Source of the DNA: Marinobacter sediminum
Lineage (GTDB): Bacteria > Pseudomonadota > Gammaproteobacteria > Pseudomonadales > Oleiphilaceae
Direction: 5' to 3'
DNA length: 64,000 bases
Assembly (NCBI RefSeq): GCF_016820575.1
Contig: NZ_JAEMQH010000001.1
Span: 186,001 to 250,000, forward strand
Position numbers and translations under genes: made by a program. The notes below the pieces were generated by a model. It had not been told where the DNA came from. It worked only from the letters and a program-made list of their open reading frames with translations, and searched no databases. This document shows positions 15,996 through 26,966 of the stretch, piece after piece. Each line of letters starts with the position of its first letter. The first letter of the stretch is position 1.

Positions 15996-16820
15996 TTAGC
16001 ACTCTTCAGCACCTCTGTTCTGGCGCCAATGAAACATCCCTGACTGTTTTCCCAAAATAGTGGCGGCAAGGCGGTCATCACTGGGCCCATTGGCGAGCCC
16101 GTAACACACGTGAAGAGGCAGCAGGTGCTCCTCCCGGGGATGGCAGAACCGCGCGTGGGGTGCGGATTCCCAATTCACCAGGCGCTGGTAGCGCTCTGTT
16201 TCGGTGAGATCGGGGTCGCAGCAGGTCTGCGCCAGCCAATCTTCGAAGGCCTGATTCGAGGCCTGGACCTCTGGGGTATTCGGCGCAAAAAACGCCCGCA
16301 TGTTGTGGAACGAGAAGCCCGACCCGATCACCAGCAGATTGTCATACTCCAGGTGTCTGAGCGCACGCCCTATCGACAGATGGGTAGCGGCGTCCAGGCT
16401 ATTAACCAGTGAAAGCTGAACTACCGGAATATTGGCTTCCGGGTACATCAACTTCAGTGGCACAAACACGCCATGATCAAAACCCCGCTGGGTGTCGAGC
16501 CGCGGTGACATACCGGCCTGTTGCAGCACCCCAAACACACGGGTTGCCAATTCAGGTTGGCCTGGACACGGGTACTGGATGTCATAAGCCTCGGGCGGGA
16601 AACCATGATAATCATAGATCAACGGCGGATGGCTGCCCGCGGTGATGGTGGGCGCTGACTCTTCCCAGTGGGCGCTGATAACCAGAATCGCGTCGGGCTT
16701 GCGCAATGTAGCCGCAAGCTCGGTAAGCCGATCCACCATATCCCTGTGCTCCGGGTCGCCCAACAAGGGCCGGGGCCCACCTCCGTGGGACACGAATACA
16801 ACATCGGTTCCGGTATTCAT
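15996..16820 (-). CDS. ygiD: 4,5-DOPA dioxygenase-like extradiol dioxygenase (YgiD, LigB family)
   Basis: 274 residues with AAAGGAG ahead of ATG 16820. LigB/class III extradiol features: FVSHGGGP near residue 9 (metal His), ISAHWEES near 48 (metal His), the FDHGVFVPL segment near 124 and the GSGFSFHNMR motif near 175. YgiD-type enzymes open catechol rings such as L-DOPA or 5,6-dihydroxyindole with Zn or Fe. The gene sits 91 bases from a doxX-like gene in the same orientation, with a divergent LysR gene beyond, a combination often linked to quinone or electrophile stress. The real substrate is unknown. Confidence 0.88.
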   Translation of the reverse strand: MNTGTDVVFVSHGGGPRPLLGDPEHRDMVDRLTELAATLRKPDAILVISAHWEESAPTITAGSHPPLIYDYHGFPPEAYDIQYPCPGQPELATRVFGVLQQAGMSPRLDTQRGFDHGVFVPLKLMYPEANIPVVQLSLVNSLDAATHLSIGRALRHLEYDNLLVIGSGFSFHNMRAFFAPNTPEVQASNQAFEDWLAQTCCDPDLTETERYQRLVNWESAPHARFCHPREEHLLPLHVCYGLANGPSDDRLAATILGKQSGMFHWRQNRGAEEC

Positions 16821-16911
16821 CGCGCCTGCTCCTTTTCAAACGAACGCGCTCCCCGTTTTCGGGGAGCGGTGCCAACTGGACTAATTGCCCTGTCTGACCA
16901 CCATTGCAGGG

Positions 16912-17388
16912 TCAGGCTACTGCCTGCCGATTGAGGCCGACGCCGCCCATCTGCCGCTCCATTAGCCCGTCCAGCGAGAAACGGCCGCCACCCTGAAGGG
17001 TCAAGGCCACGGTTACCGCAAACAATGTCAGCGCGTATTCGTAACCATTGTTGGACATAAACAGGCCGTTGCTGAAGTGGACCGCAAATATCGCCACCAA
17101 CATGGTCAATGCCGACACCAGCGCCGCCGGACGAGTCAACAAACCAAGCACCAGCGCCAGGCCGCCGAAGAACTCGGCACTACCGGCTAGAAGTGCCATC
17201 AGGTAGCCCGGTTCAAGACCAATACTTGCCATCCACTGGCCAGTGCCTTCCAGCCCGTAACCGCCAAACCAGCCAAACAGTTTCTGCGCCCCATGGGCCG
17301 CCAGGATCAAGCCAACCGGAACCCGCAGGATCAATGACGCGAAACCACCGTTGGAACCGAGCAATGCCTGTGCAAATTGAGTGTTCAT
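16912..17388 (-). CDS. DoxX-family inner membrane protein
   Basis: 158 residues from ATG 17388, with AGAGG 8 bases upstream; the GTG three codons earlier is too close to that site. Four hydrophobic helices and the DoxX signature LILAAHGAQKLFGWFGGYG (about residues 28-46) and GSAEFFGGLALVLGLLTRPA (about 68-87). DoxX proteins are small inner-membrane proteins of uncertain function; some relatives act with thiosulfate or superoxide detoxification. Immediately upstream of ygiD in the same direction and facing a LysR gene with a palindrome in the shared promoter, so probably induced by it. Confidence 0.88.
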   Translation of the reverse strand: MNTQFAQALLGSNGGFASLILRVPVGLILAAHGAQKLFGWFGGYGLEGTGQWMASIGLEPGYLMALLAGSAEFFGGLALVLGLLTRPAALVSALTMLVAIFAVHFSNGLFMSNNGYEYALTLFAVTVALTLQGGGRFSLDGLMERQMGGVGLNRQAVA

Positions 17389-17500
17389 GTTTGTCACCTC
17401 TAAGCTTTCTTTAGTTAATGTGTCCTGAAGCGCTGCCTCAGTCGATGTAGAGACTTTACTCTCGCCAAATCGAAAGACTAAGAGGGCTAATATTGAGTTA

Positions 17501-17521
17501 TTATCAACACTACGTTGATAA
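17501..17521. promoter_or_regulatory. Palindromic LysR-type operator between doxX and lysR
   Basis: TTATCAAC (17501-17508) and GTTGATAA (17514-17521) form a perfect 8-base inverted repeat around ACTAC. It contains the T-N11-A pattern (AT-rich arms) expected for LysR-family binding. It lies 23 bases before the lysR start and 113 bases from the doxX start, where an autoregulator would bind. Confidence 0.6.
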
Positions 17522-17543
17522 AATTAAGCCGGAGGGGAAAAAG

Positions 17544-18452
17544 ATGGACCGCATCGAGGCCATGCGCGCCTTCGTGACCGTCGTCAATGAAGGGTCGTTC
17601 ACCAGCGCCGCCGACAGGCTGGCGATGTCGCCTCAACTCGCCAGCAAGTACGTTTCCCAGCTGGAGCAACACCTGGGCGTGCGCCTGCTCAACCGCACCA
17701 CCCGAAAACTGCACCTGACCGAGGCGGGAGCCCGATACCACCAACACGCCCAGCAGGTGCTGGACGACATCGACGACATAGAGAACCAGCTGGGTGACCT
17801 ACAAACCCAGGCGCGGGGCCTGCTCCGAATCAGCGCTCCGGTCTCCTTTGCCACCCGTCACATGGCCCAGTTGCTGAGCGATTTCCAGAGCGCCCACCCG
17901 GATGTCGGCATAGACCTGCAGCTAAACGACCGTAAAGTCGACATCGTAGAAGAGGGCTTCGACATCGCTCTACGCATCGGCCATCTGAAAAGCTCATCGC
18001 TGATTGCCAGACGGATTGCACCGGTGCGTCTTGTACTGTGCGCCTCGCCCGACTACTTGGCGCAACAAGGCACTCCCATGCACCCGGACGACCTCCAACA
18101 CCACCGCTACTTGCGTTATAGCTACATGGACCCTGAAGCCAGCCCTGCCTTACTCAAAGGATTCCAGGGCAGCGCTCGCGACAGCAGCCGCGACATGATC
18201 AGCAACAACGGCGATGTGCTGGTGGCGGCAGCCATCGCAGGTGCAGGGATTGCGCTGCAGCCCACGTTTATTTCCGGCGCCGCGATCAAGAAAGGTGCCT
18301 TGCAGATCGTTCTGCCCGACTACGAGCCCGAGCCCATGTCGCTGTATGCCGTGTATGCCCATCGCCAGTTGCTGGCCAGTAAAGTGCGCAGCTTCATCGA
18401 CTTCATCGACGGCTATTTTGGCGAGCCGCCCTATTGGGATCGGTTTGAGTAA
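17544..18452 (+). CDS. LysR-family transcriptional regulator
   Basis: 302 residues from ATG 17544, selected because GGAGGGG precedes it; the upstream frame crosses the palindrome. The N-terminal winged helix (MDRIEAMRAFVTVVNEGSFT opens it; ASKYVSQLEQHLGVRLLNRTT is the recognition region) resembles the AaeR/DmlR-like CrgA group. The effector domain spans about 90-295. Divergent from doxX-ygiD, which it likely controls through the operator at 17501-17521. The ligand is unknown; relatives sense aromatic acids or quinones. Confidence 0.9.
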   Translation: MDRIEAMRAFVTVVNEGSFTSAADRLAMSPQLASKYVSQLEQHLGVRLLNRTTRKLHLTEAGARYHQHAQQVLDDIDDIENQLGDLQTQARGLLRISAPVSFATRHMAQLLSDFQSAHPDVGIDLQLNDRKVDIVEEGFDIALRIGHLKSSSLIARRIAPVRLVLCASPDYLAQQGTPMHPDDLQHHRYLRYSYMDPEASPALLKGFQGSARDSSRDMISNNGDVLVAAAIAGAGIALQPTFISGAAIKKGALQIVLPDYEPEPMSLYAVYAHRQLLASKVRSFIDFIDGYFGEPPYWDRFE

Positions 18453-18535
18453 CGGGAAGCGGTTCAATGCTATGCTGAACTTTTATGCCTCTGACAGCGC
18501 AGCGCCGTTGGCGCCTCAGACTTGGGAGAAGAACA

Positions 18536-19693
18536 ATGACAGCATTCACCTTTAACACCACCAAAAGCGTTATTTGCGAGCCCGGCGCGATCAAGAAACT
18601 GGGCGCAATCGTGAAAGAACAGATCGGCAAGCGGGTGTTGATCGTGACGGATCCTGGCCTGATCAAGGCGGGCCTGTTGACCAGCGCGACTGACTCTCTG
18701 GATCAAGCCGGTGTGGAATATCAGGTGTTTGATGGCGTTGTTGCCGATCCCCCCGTGGCTGTCGTGGAAGCTGCCCTTGCCGAGGCCCGGGCAGCCAGCA
18801 TTGATGGAGTTATCGGCTTTGGCGGCGGCTCGTCCATGGACATCGCCAAACTGATTGCGCTGCTGATGGGCGGCGGTGAGAAACTGGACGACATCTACGG
18901 CGTCGGGATGGCTAAAGGCCAGCGACTGCCGCTGATTCAGATCCCCACCACGGCCGGTACCGGCTCTGAAGTCACGCCCATTTCCATCATTACCGTGGGC
19001 GAGGCCGAGAAGAAAGGCGTGGTGGCACCGCAGCTGCTTCCAGACGTGGCCCTGCTGGATGCCGAGCTGACCCTTGGCCTGCCGGCTTCGGTGACCGCAG
19101 CAACCGGGGTGGATTCGATGGTTCATGCCATTGAAAGCTATACCTCCGCCTCAGCCAACAATAACCCGGTATCCCGCACGCTGGCCCGAGAAGCTCTGCG
19201 CTTGTTGGGCGCCAATATTGAGACGGCAGTGAAAGACGGCCGTAATGTTCAGGCCCGCTCCAACATGCTGCTGGGCGCCATGCTGGCCGGACAGGCTTTT
19301 GCCAATTCACCGGTAGCCGCCGTGCACGCCCTGGCCTACCCGATCGGCGGCATCTTCCATGTGCCCCACGGTCTTTCCAATGCCCTGGTGCTGCCCCACG
19401 TGATGCGATTTAACGCCAGTGCCTGTGCCGACGCCTACGCCACCCTGGCGCCCGACGCCTTCCCGGATCTGGCCTCAGTGCCAGAGGCGCAACGAGTAGA
19501 TGAGTTCATCAACCGTCTGGAAGCCTTGAGTGCGGATATCGGGCTGGAACAAACTCTGCGAGAAGTAGGCATTGGCGAGACCGACCTTCCGGTCATGGCC
19601 GCTGATGCCATGAAGCAGACCCGCTTGCTGGTGAACAACCCACGGGAAGTCTCAGAAGCGGACGCCTTGGCCATATACCGAGCCGCGTACTGA
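18536..19693 (+). CDS. Iron-containing alcohol dehydrogenase
   Basis: 385 residues from ATG 18536 with GGGAGAAG upstream; the earlier ATG at 18485 lacks one. Group III ADH features: GFGGGSSMDIAKL (about residues 96-108, NAD-binding), PTTAGTGSEVTP (about 139-150), DAELTLGLPASVTAATGVDSMVHAIE with the Asp and His metal ligands, and HALAYPIGGIFHVPHGLSNA with two more His ligands. It interconverts an alcohol and aldehyde with NAD(P). Followed 27 bases later by a thioesterase gene, hinting at a shared short-chain or aromatic acid pathway. The substrate cannot be read from sequence. Confidence 0.93.
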   Translation: MTAFTFNTTKSVICEPGAIKKLGAIVKEQIGKRVLIVTDPGLIKAGLLTSATDSLDQAGVEYQVFDGVVADPPVAVVEAALAEARAASIDGVIGFGGGSSMDIAKLIALLMGGGEKLDDIYGVGMAKGQRLPLIQIPTTAGTGSEVTPISIITVGEAEKKGVVAPQLLPDVALLDAELTLGLPASVTAATGVDSMVHAIESYTSASANNNPVSRTLAREALRLLGANIETAVKDGRNVQARSNMLLGAMLAGQAFANSPVAAVHALAYPIGGIFHVPHGLSNALVLPHVMRFNASACADAYATLAPDAFPDLASVPEAQRVDEFINRLEALSADIGLEQTLREVGIGETDLPVMAADAMKQTRLLVNNPREVSEADALAIYRAAY

Positions 19694-19720
19694 CACGAGC
19701 CGACCAACAGGAGAATTTTT

Positions 19721-20140
19721 TTGGAACGAAGCAACTTCCCGATGTTCTACGCCATCAACACCCGTTGGATGGATAACGACATCTACGGCCATGTAAACAA
19801 TGTCACCTATTACTCCTACTTCGATTCCACCATCAATCGCTTCCTGATTGAGGAAGGCGGCCTGGATATCCATAACGGCTCGGTGGTCGGATTTGTGGTC
19901 AGCTCCAATTGCCAGTTCCGCAAACCCGTAGCCTATCCGGAGATAGTGGAGGCTGGATTACGGGTGGTGAAAACCGGTAACAGCTCGGTGACTTACGAGG
20001 TGGGCATTTTCCGGCAAGGCGACAACGAGGCATCTGCTGTCGGTCAGGTAGTGCACGTGTTCGTAAACCGGGAGAGCAACACCTCCACGCCAATTCCCGG
20101 CAATCTCCGAAGTGCCATGGAGAGAATTAGCCAACCCTGA
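19721..20140 (+). CDS. Hotdog-fold acyl-CoA thioesterase (4HBT family)
   Basis: 139 residues starting at TTG 19721 with CAGGAGAA 7 bases before. The catalytic-type N-terminus reads RWMDNDIYGHVNNVTYYSYFD, matching the 4-hydroxybenzoyl-CoA thioesterase/YbgC class where the Asp in DNDIYGHVNN is the catalytic acid. It hydrolyses an acyl-CoA to free acid and CoA in the cytoplasm. Probably cotranscribed with the alcohol dehydrogenase upstream. The stop is 1 base before the convergent lysR stop. Natural substrate unknown. Confidence 0.9.
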   Translation: MERSNFPMFYAINTRWMDNDIYGHVNNVTYYSYFDSTINRFLIEEGGLDIHNGSVVGFVVSSNCQFRKPVAYPEIVEAGLRVVKTGNSSVTYEVGIFRQGDNEASAVGQVVHVFVNRESNTSTPIPGNLRSAMERISQP

Positions 20141-20141
20141 C

Positions 20142-21026
20142 CTAAAGGGACTGCCAGCGGGCACTGAAGAAATCGAGAAACACCTGAATTCGGGCCGACA
20201 GCGTGGTATTGCGATAGTAAACCGCATTCACCAGCTCCCGCGGATTGGGCCGAGTCAGGTGCTCGCCGAGCACTTCCACCAGGCGGCCTTGCTTCACATC
20301 CTCCCCCACCATAAAGCGCGAAAGGTAGGCCAGACCATTGCCTTGCAGACACAGCTGGCGTACCGCTTCACCACTGCTGGCACGGATGGACGGCCGGATT
20401 TGCAGGCCATCACCCACATGCCAATGATTGAGCGATTCCGGCGCGGTGAAACCGATCAGCGTGTGCCTGGCCAGATCGTCGGACGTCTCACATGGCCCCT
20501 GCTCCCGCAAATACTCAGGCGACCCTACGATCGACAATGGCGACCGCCCCATCGGCCGCGCGTGTAGCGTTGAATCCTCCAGCGGACCGATCCGGATTGC
20601 GACATCAATACGTTTTTCCAGCAGATCCACCATCTGATCACTGGCGGTCAGCTCCAGCTCGATCTCCGGGTACGCCTCCCGAAACGCTTTTACGTGCGGC
20701 ACGATCTGATGCAGGACAAAGGGATTGGCGGCGTCTACCCGTAACCTCCCCGCGGGTTTTTGCCGCCGGACTGCCAACGTTTCTTCCGCCTCTTCCAGAG
20801 TGGACAACCCGGCACGCACCTGGTCGATAAAAGCCCGACCTTCCTCGGTCAGGTTGACCTGGCGTGTGGTGCGATTGAGCAAGGTGGCGCTCAGGGATTT
20901 CTCCAGACGGGACACTGCCCGGGAAACCTTGGTCACCGAGATTTCCAAATGTTCCGCCGCGGCGCTGAAACCACCGCTGTCGACTACCGCCAGCAGGTAA
21001 ACCAGATCCTCAGAACGACTTTTCAT
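20142..21026 (-). CDS. LysR-family transcriptional regulator
   Basis: 294 residues from ATG 21026. N-terminal winged helix with EDLVYLLAVVDSGGFSAAAE and TKVSRAVSRLEKSLSATLLN as the recognition helix region; effector domain about 90-290. Divergently oriented to an MFS exporter gene 101 bases away, the usual layout for a regulator and its target. The intergenic region has a TTCCG...CGGAA partial inverted repeat around 21032-21054 that could be its site. CrgA/DmlR subgroup by general look; ligand unknown. Confidence 0.88.
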   Translation of the reverse strand: MKSRSEDLVYLLAVVDSGGFSAAAEHLEISVTKVSRAVSRLEKSLSATLLNRTTRQVNLTEEGRAFIDQVRAGLSTLEEAEETLAVRRQKPAGRLRVDAANPFVLHQIVPHVKAFREAYPEIELELTASDQMVDLLEKRIDVAIRIGPLEDSTLHARPMGRSPLSIVGSPEYLREQGPCETSDDLARHTLIGFTAPESLNHWHVGDGLQIRPSIRASSGEAVRQLCLQGNGLAYLSRFMVGEDVKQGRLVEVLGEHLTRPNPRELVNAVYYRNTTLSARIQVFLDFFSARWQSL

Positions 21027-21127
21027 TGCATATTCCGCAAAGGTTATTTTCGGAAAGAGACATTTATCGCAAAAGTATGAGGCGCCAGACTAGCCAGCGT
21101 CAATCAAACCTACTGGAGATATCTGAC

Positions 21128-22300
21128 ATGCCCATTGCGTTATTTGCACTGACGCTCAGTGCCTTTGCAATCGGGACCACCGAGTTCGTTATTGTCGGCC
21201 TGGTTCCAACCATTGCCCTGGATCTGGGAGTCAGCCTGCCGTCGGCGGGCCTGCTGGTCAGCCTGTATGCGCTCGGTGTTGCCATCGGCGCACCGGTTCT
21301 AACCGCTCTCACCGGGCGTTGGAACCGCAAACTGGTACTGCTGTCGCTGATGGCATTGTTCATCCTTGGCAACTTGCTGGCGTGGATGGCACCGAACTAC
21401 GGCTCGTTGATCACCGCCCGGATCCTCACTGGCCTTGCCCACGGGGTGTTCTTCTCGATCGGCTCGACCATCGCCACCAGCCTGGTAGCGAAAGATAAAG
21501 AAGCCAGTGCCATCGCCATCATGTTCACTGGCCTCACGGTAGCCCTAGTGACAGGCGTTCCACTGGGGACATTCATCGGTCAGACATTTGGCTGGCGCGC
21601 GACCTTCCTCATCGTCGCCGCCCTGGGTGCCATTGCCCTGGTTGGCAGTGCCCTACTGGTCCCGAAAAACCTTAAGCAATCGGTGCCAGCGAGCCTGAGC
21701 CAGCAATTGCAGGTGCTCACTCACCCGCGCCTGCTACTGGTCTATGCCATGACCGCCATAGGCTATGGCGGAACATTCACCGCGTTCACCTACCTCACCC
21801 CCATTCTTGAGGATGTGACCGGCTTTGCTTCTGGCATGGTGAGCCTGCTACTCCTGGTTTATGGCGTGTCGGTGGCCACCGGAAACATTTGGGGCGGTGA
21901 ACTCGCAGATCGCCTGGGGCCGACATCTGCGCTGTACATTATCTTTGGCGGGCTGGCGGCGATCATGTTTGCGCTCACCTTCAGCGCCCACTACCCGATT
22001 GCCGCCGTGATCACCTTGCTGGTCTGGGGTGCCTTTGCCTTCGGCAATGTTCCGGGGCTGCAGGTGTACGTCGTGCAACTGGCCGAACGCTACACACCTC
22101 ACTCGGTTGATGTAGCTTCCGGTCTCAACATCGCTGCGTTCAACATCGGCATTGCCGGTGGCGCCTGGCTTGGCGGGCATATTGTTGAAGACATGGGGTT
22201 AATGAGTACGCCCTGGATCGGCGGGCTCATCGTGCTTTCGGCCTTGATGCTGACGCGGATTTCGGCAGCACTGGACAGCCGCAGTCCTATCCCAGCCTAG
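21128..22300 (+). CDS. MFS drug/sugar efflux transporter, DHA1 family
   Basis: 390 residues from ATG 21128, with TGGAGATA upstream; the frame extends further up but only into the promoter. Twelve membrane helices. The N-terminus PIALFALTLSAFAIGTTEFV is the hallmark of the AraJ/YdhP/NepI-like DHA1 exporters, with a GRWNRKLVLL loop between helices 2 and 3. It would export a drug, sugar or nucleoside using the proton gradient. Probably regulated by the divergent LysR protein. Substrate not determinable. Confidence 0.9.
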   Translation: MPIALFALTLSAFAIGTTEFVIVGLVPTIALDLGVSLPSAGLLVSLYALGVAIGAPVLTALTGRWNRKLVLLSLMALFILGNLLAWMAPNYGSLITARILTGLAHGVFFSIGSTIATSLVAKDKEASAIAIMFTGLTVALVTGVPLGTFIGQTFGWRATFLIVAALGAIALVGSALLVPKNLKQSVPASLSQQLQVLTHPRLLLVYAMTAIGYGGTFTAFTYLTPILEDVTGFASGMVSLLLLVYGVSVATGNIWGGELADRLGPTSALYIIFGGLAAIMFALTFSAHYPIAAVITLLVWGAFAFGNVPGLQVYVVQLAERYTPHSVDVASGLNIAAFNIGIAGGAWLGGHIVEDMGLMSTPWIGGLIVLSALMLTRISAALDSRSPIPA

Positions 22301-22407
22301 ATTCCCCCAGAAGCTTCCGGTTGTGGCCGGCACGAGCTGAGCCGGGTCAATGCTATTGCTCGGCTTGAACGGGACAATTAACTCCTACCCAGTCGGCAAG
22401 GAATCAA

Positions 22408-22443
22408 TAAAAAAGGGGCATGACAGTTTTACTGCCATGCCCC
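22408..22443 (-). terminator. Rho-independent terminator of katG
   Basis: GGGGCATGACAG (22415-22426) pairs with CTGCCATGCCCC (22432-22443), 11 of 12 matches over a short loop. On the minus strand the stem is followed by a run of Ts (complement of AATAAAAAA at 22406-22414). It lies 28 bases after the katG stop. Confidence 0.88.
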
Positions 22444-22470
22444 TCATTGGTTGATTGACTGACCGATTAT

Positions 22471-24750
<2,280 letters not shown>

Positions 24751-25069
24751 GTTCACAATCCGGCAGCCTCCTGCGATGGGCACAGCAAAAAAACTTTGCC
24801 GCGCTGGTTCTTCCAGGAATTCCGCCAGCTTCTTGATTTATAGTTTTAGCAGTCGTACACGGTTGTCACTATTAGCTTTTTCTAACCAGCGCTATAGTTT
24901 TTTGTTGTCGATTAAAAAACAACCAATGCCGAAACTTTGGAGTCACACGAAGGGGCTTCGAAAGGTGCGTGGGGAGGATGTGGAGAGGGCAAACTGGATT
25001 AAAAGTGACCAATCAGGGATAATTTCACCGACTTTTTAAACCCATTATTGATGTCACTTTCCTCTTATT
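24751..25069. other. AT-rich non-coding stretch upstream of katG
   Basis: About 320 bases with markedly lower GC than the flanks and no convincing gene; an 87-codon open frame at 24776-25039 has poor composition and no ribosome site. It should hold the katG promoter on the minus strand. A GTTTTTT...AAAAAAC arm pair around 24896-24921 is visible. Otherwise nothing recognised. Confidence 0.5.
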
Positions 25070-25387
25070 ATGACGTTTTTCAATATAGCTCAAGTTGTTA
25101 TCTTCACCGTTCTGCTTCTCAACACCGTGCACCTGATGCCAACACTTGGCCGTTGCTTGCGCTTACCCGAAGCCGCCCTGCAGTCAGGTTATCTGTGCAC
25201 ATTGCTCGCCGTGCGCCTGGCGCGGAACGTCCTGGGACTTATCCTGGTTACCGCCAGCACCGCACCCAATCCGGAAATTCACGCACTGGTACCCAAGGGT
25301 ATTCTACTCTTCGTGGTACTGGCCGCCGCCAATGTAGCGCTGACTCACTACCGTCAGCGTAATGGAGTGGAAGGGGCGAGGTTCTAA
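25070..25387 (+). CDS. Small membrane protein of unknown function
   Basis: 105 residues with three probable membrane helices (about residues 5-25, 40-62 and 72-92) and GC-rich third codon positions, which supports real coding. A short loop HLMPTLGRCLRLPEAALQSG separates the first two helices. ATG 25070 has no clear ribosome site. It is single, followed 31 bases later by a strong bidirectional terminator. No family recognised. Confidence 0.65.
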   Translation: MTFFNIAQVVIFTVLLLNTVHLMPTLGRCLRLPEAALQSGYLCTLLAVRLARNVLGLILVTASTAPNPEIHALVPKGILLFVVLAAANVALTHYRQRNGVEGARF

Positions 25388-25418
25388 TGTTTTGAAGGTG
25401 CCTATTACCCTTCTCCAA

Positions 25419-25453
25419 CAATAAAACGCCCGCTCAATGCGGGCGTTTTATTG
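25419..25453. terminator. Bidirectional Rho-independent terminator
   Basis: CAATAAAACGCCCGC (25419-25433) and GCGGGCGTTTTATTG (25439-25453) form a perfect 15-base stem with a 5-base loop; T runs occur in both directions. It serves the small membrane protein gene and the convergent ethanolamine permease operon. Confidence 0.93.
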
Positions 25454-25493
25454 GTCAGACTAACGATTGAAAGGTGTATTGGACTCGAGAATT

Positions 25494-26927
25494 TCAGGCT
25501 TCCGCCAACTTGGCCTTTGCCGCTTCGTCTTCATCCAGTGATGATTCCGCATCCAGCACCAGGGCCAGCTCTTCATCGGCGGTTTTCGCCACCAGCTGGT
25601 TTTTGCCGTAGGCGAAATAGTAGATGGCCCCCACAACGAACAGAATGATGGTGTAGTTGAACGCCCTCGGATCGAAAGCATAAACCCCGGTCATCGCCAC
25701 CAACGACAGAATCAGGGCAATGGCCGACGTCATGATGCCGCCCGGAGTCTTGTAGGGCCGTGCCAGACCCGGCTGGCGAATCCTGAGCAGAATGTGACTG
25801 GCGGACATCAAGGCGTAGGAAATGGTGGCGCCGACCACAGCCATGCCCAGGATCAGGTCACCTTCGCCGGTGAGCGACACCAGGAAGCCAAACACACCGG
25901 GAACAATCAATGCCCACATCGGCGCCTTGCGCTTGCTGGTCAAAGACAGCGCCTTGGGCAGGTAGCCGGCCCGGGACAAGGCAAACACCAGCCGGCTGTA
26001 GCCGTAAATGATGGAAAAGAATGAGGCGATCAATCCCGCCAGACCCAGCACATTGATCAGCGTCGCCAGGGTTGGATTGCCCGTGACTTTCAGGGCATCA
26101 ACAAGGGGTACACCGCTGGCCCCGATGGCTTGGGCACCGGCAGCGCCCGCCAGCAACACCACAACCAGCAACGCCGTGAACAACAGGAACACCATGGCTC
26201 CGATGATCCCGCGGGGCATGTCCCGGCCTGGATCCTTGGCCTCCTCAGCGGCCAGTGGCACCCCTTCTACCGCCAGAAACAGCCACATGGCAAACGGCAA
26301 AGCCGCCCACACACCGAACCAGCCGAACGGCAGGAAGTCACTGGTGCCGGCCTCACCCGTCGGCGCGATGTTGAACAGGTTGGCAGAATCGAAATCGCCG
26401 ACGAGAGCCACCGCGGTCGCCAGGATCGCAAAGACCGCCAGGCCGCTGATCACCATCATCACCTTTAGCGCCTCACCTACGCCGGCCAAATGGATGCCAA
26501 CAAACACCGCATAAAATAAGGCATACACCCAGGGCCCATTGACGCCGAGCAGCTCCTCCACGGCAGCGCCGATGAAGATGACGATTGCGGCCGGGGCCAA
26601 TGCGTACTCAATGAGGACCGCCAGGCCGGTCAGGTAGCCACCGGTAGCCCCCATCGCGTGGCGGGCGAAGCTGTAGCCGCCGCCAGCGGCGGGAATCGCA
26701 GCCGACATTTCAGCCAACGACAGTACCAGGGCGAAATACATCACGGCCATCAGCGCCATGGCAATCGCGAAGCCACCCCAGCCCGCTTCTCCGATACCAA
26801 AGTTCCAGCCGGCAAAATCCCCGGAAATCACGTAGGAAACCCCCAGTCCCGCCAGCAGCACCCAGCCGGCGGTTCCCTTCTTTAATTGGCGCTTGGCCAA
26901 ATACTCGTCATCAACACTATTAGACAT
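25494..26927 (-). CDS. eat: Ethanolamine permease (APC family)
   Basis: 477 residues from the second of two near ATGs (26927), which has GGAGA 7 bases upstream. Twelve membrane helices. The N-terminus YLAKRQLKKGTAGWVLLAGL and the GWNFGIGEAGWGG and FARHAMGATGGYLTGL segments match the eat family of ethanolamine importers in the amino acid-polyamine-organocation group. Last gene of a eutB-eutC-eat operon, 39 bases after eutC, so it feeds the lyase directly. It replaces EutH and no microcompartment gene is present. Confidence 0.93.
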   Translation of the reverse strand: MSNSVDDEYLAKRQLKKGTAGWVLLAGLGVSYVISGDFAGWNFGIGEAGWGGFAIAMALMAVMYFALVLSLAEMSAAIPAAGGGYSFARHAMGATGGYLTGLAVLIEYALAPAAIVIFIGAAVEELLGVNGPWVYALFYAVFVGIHLAGVGEALKVMMVISGLAVFAILATAVALVGDFDSANLFNIAPTGEAGTSDFLPFGWFGVWAALPFAMWLFLAVEGVPLAAEEAKDPGRDMPRGIIGAMVFLLFTALLVVVLLAGAAGAQAIGASGVPLVDALKVTGNPTLATLINVLGLAGLIASFFSIIYGYSRLVFALSRAGYLPKALSLTSKRKAPMWALIVPGVFGFLVSLTGEGDLILGMAVVGATISYALMSASHILLRIRQPGLARPYKTPGGIMTSAIALILSLVAMTGVYAFDPRAFNYTIILFVVGAIYYFAYGKNQLVAKTADEELALVLDAESSLDEDEAAKAKLAEA

Positions 26928-26966
26928 GTGCATTCTCCAAATCTCTCTGGGTTTAAAGGTCAAAAG

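Noticed and set aside
24776..25039. 87-codon frame upstream of katG
   Set aside because: AT-rich promoter DNA, poor composition and no ribosome site.
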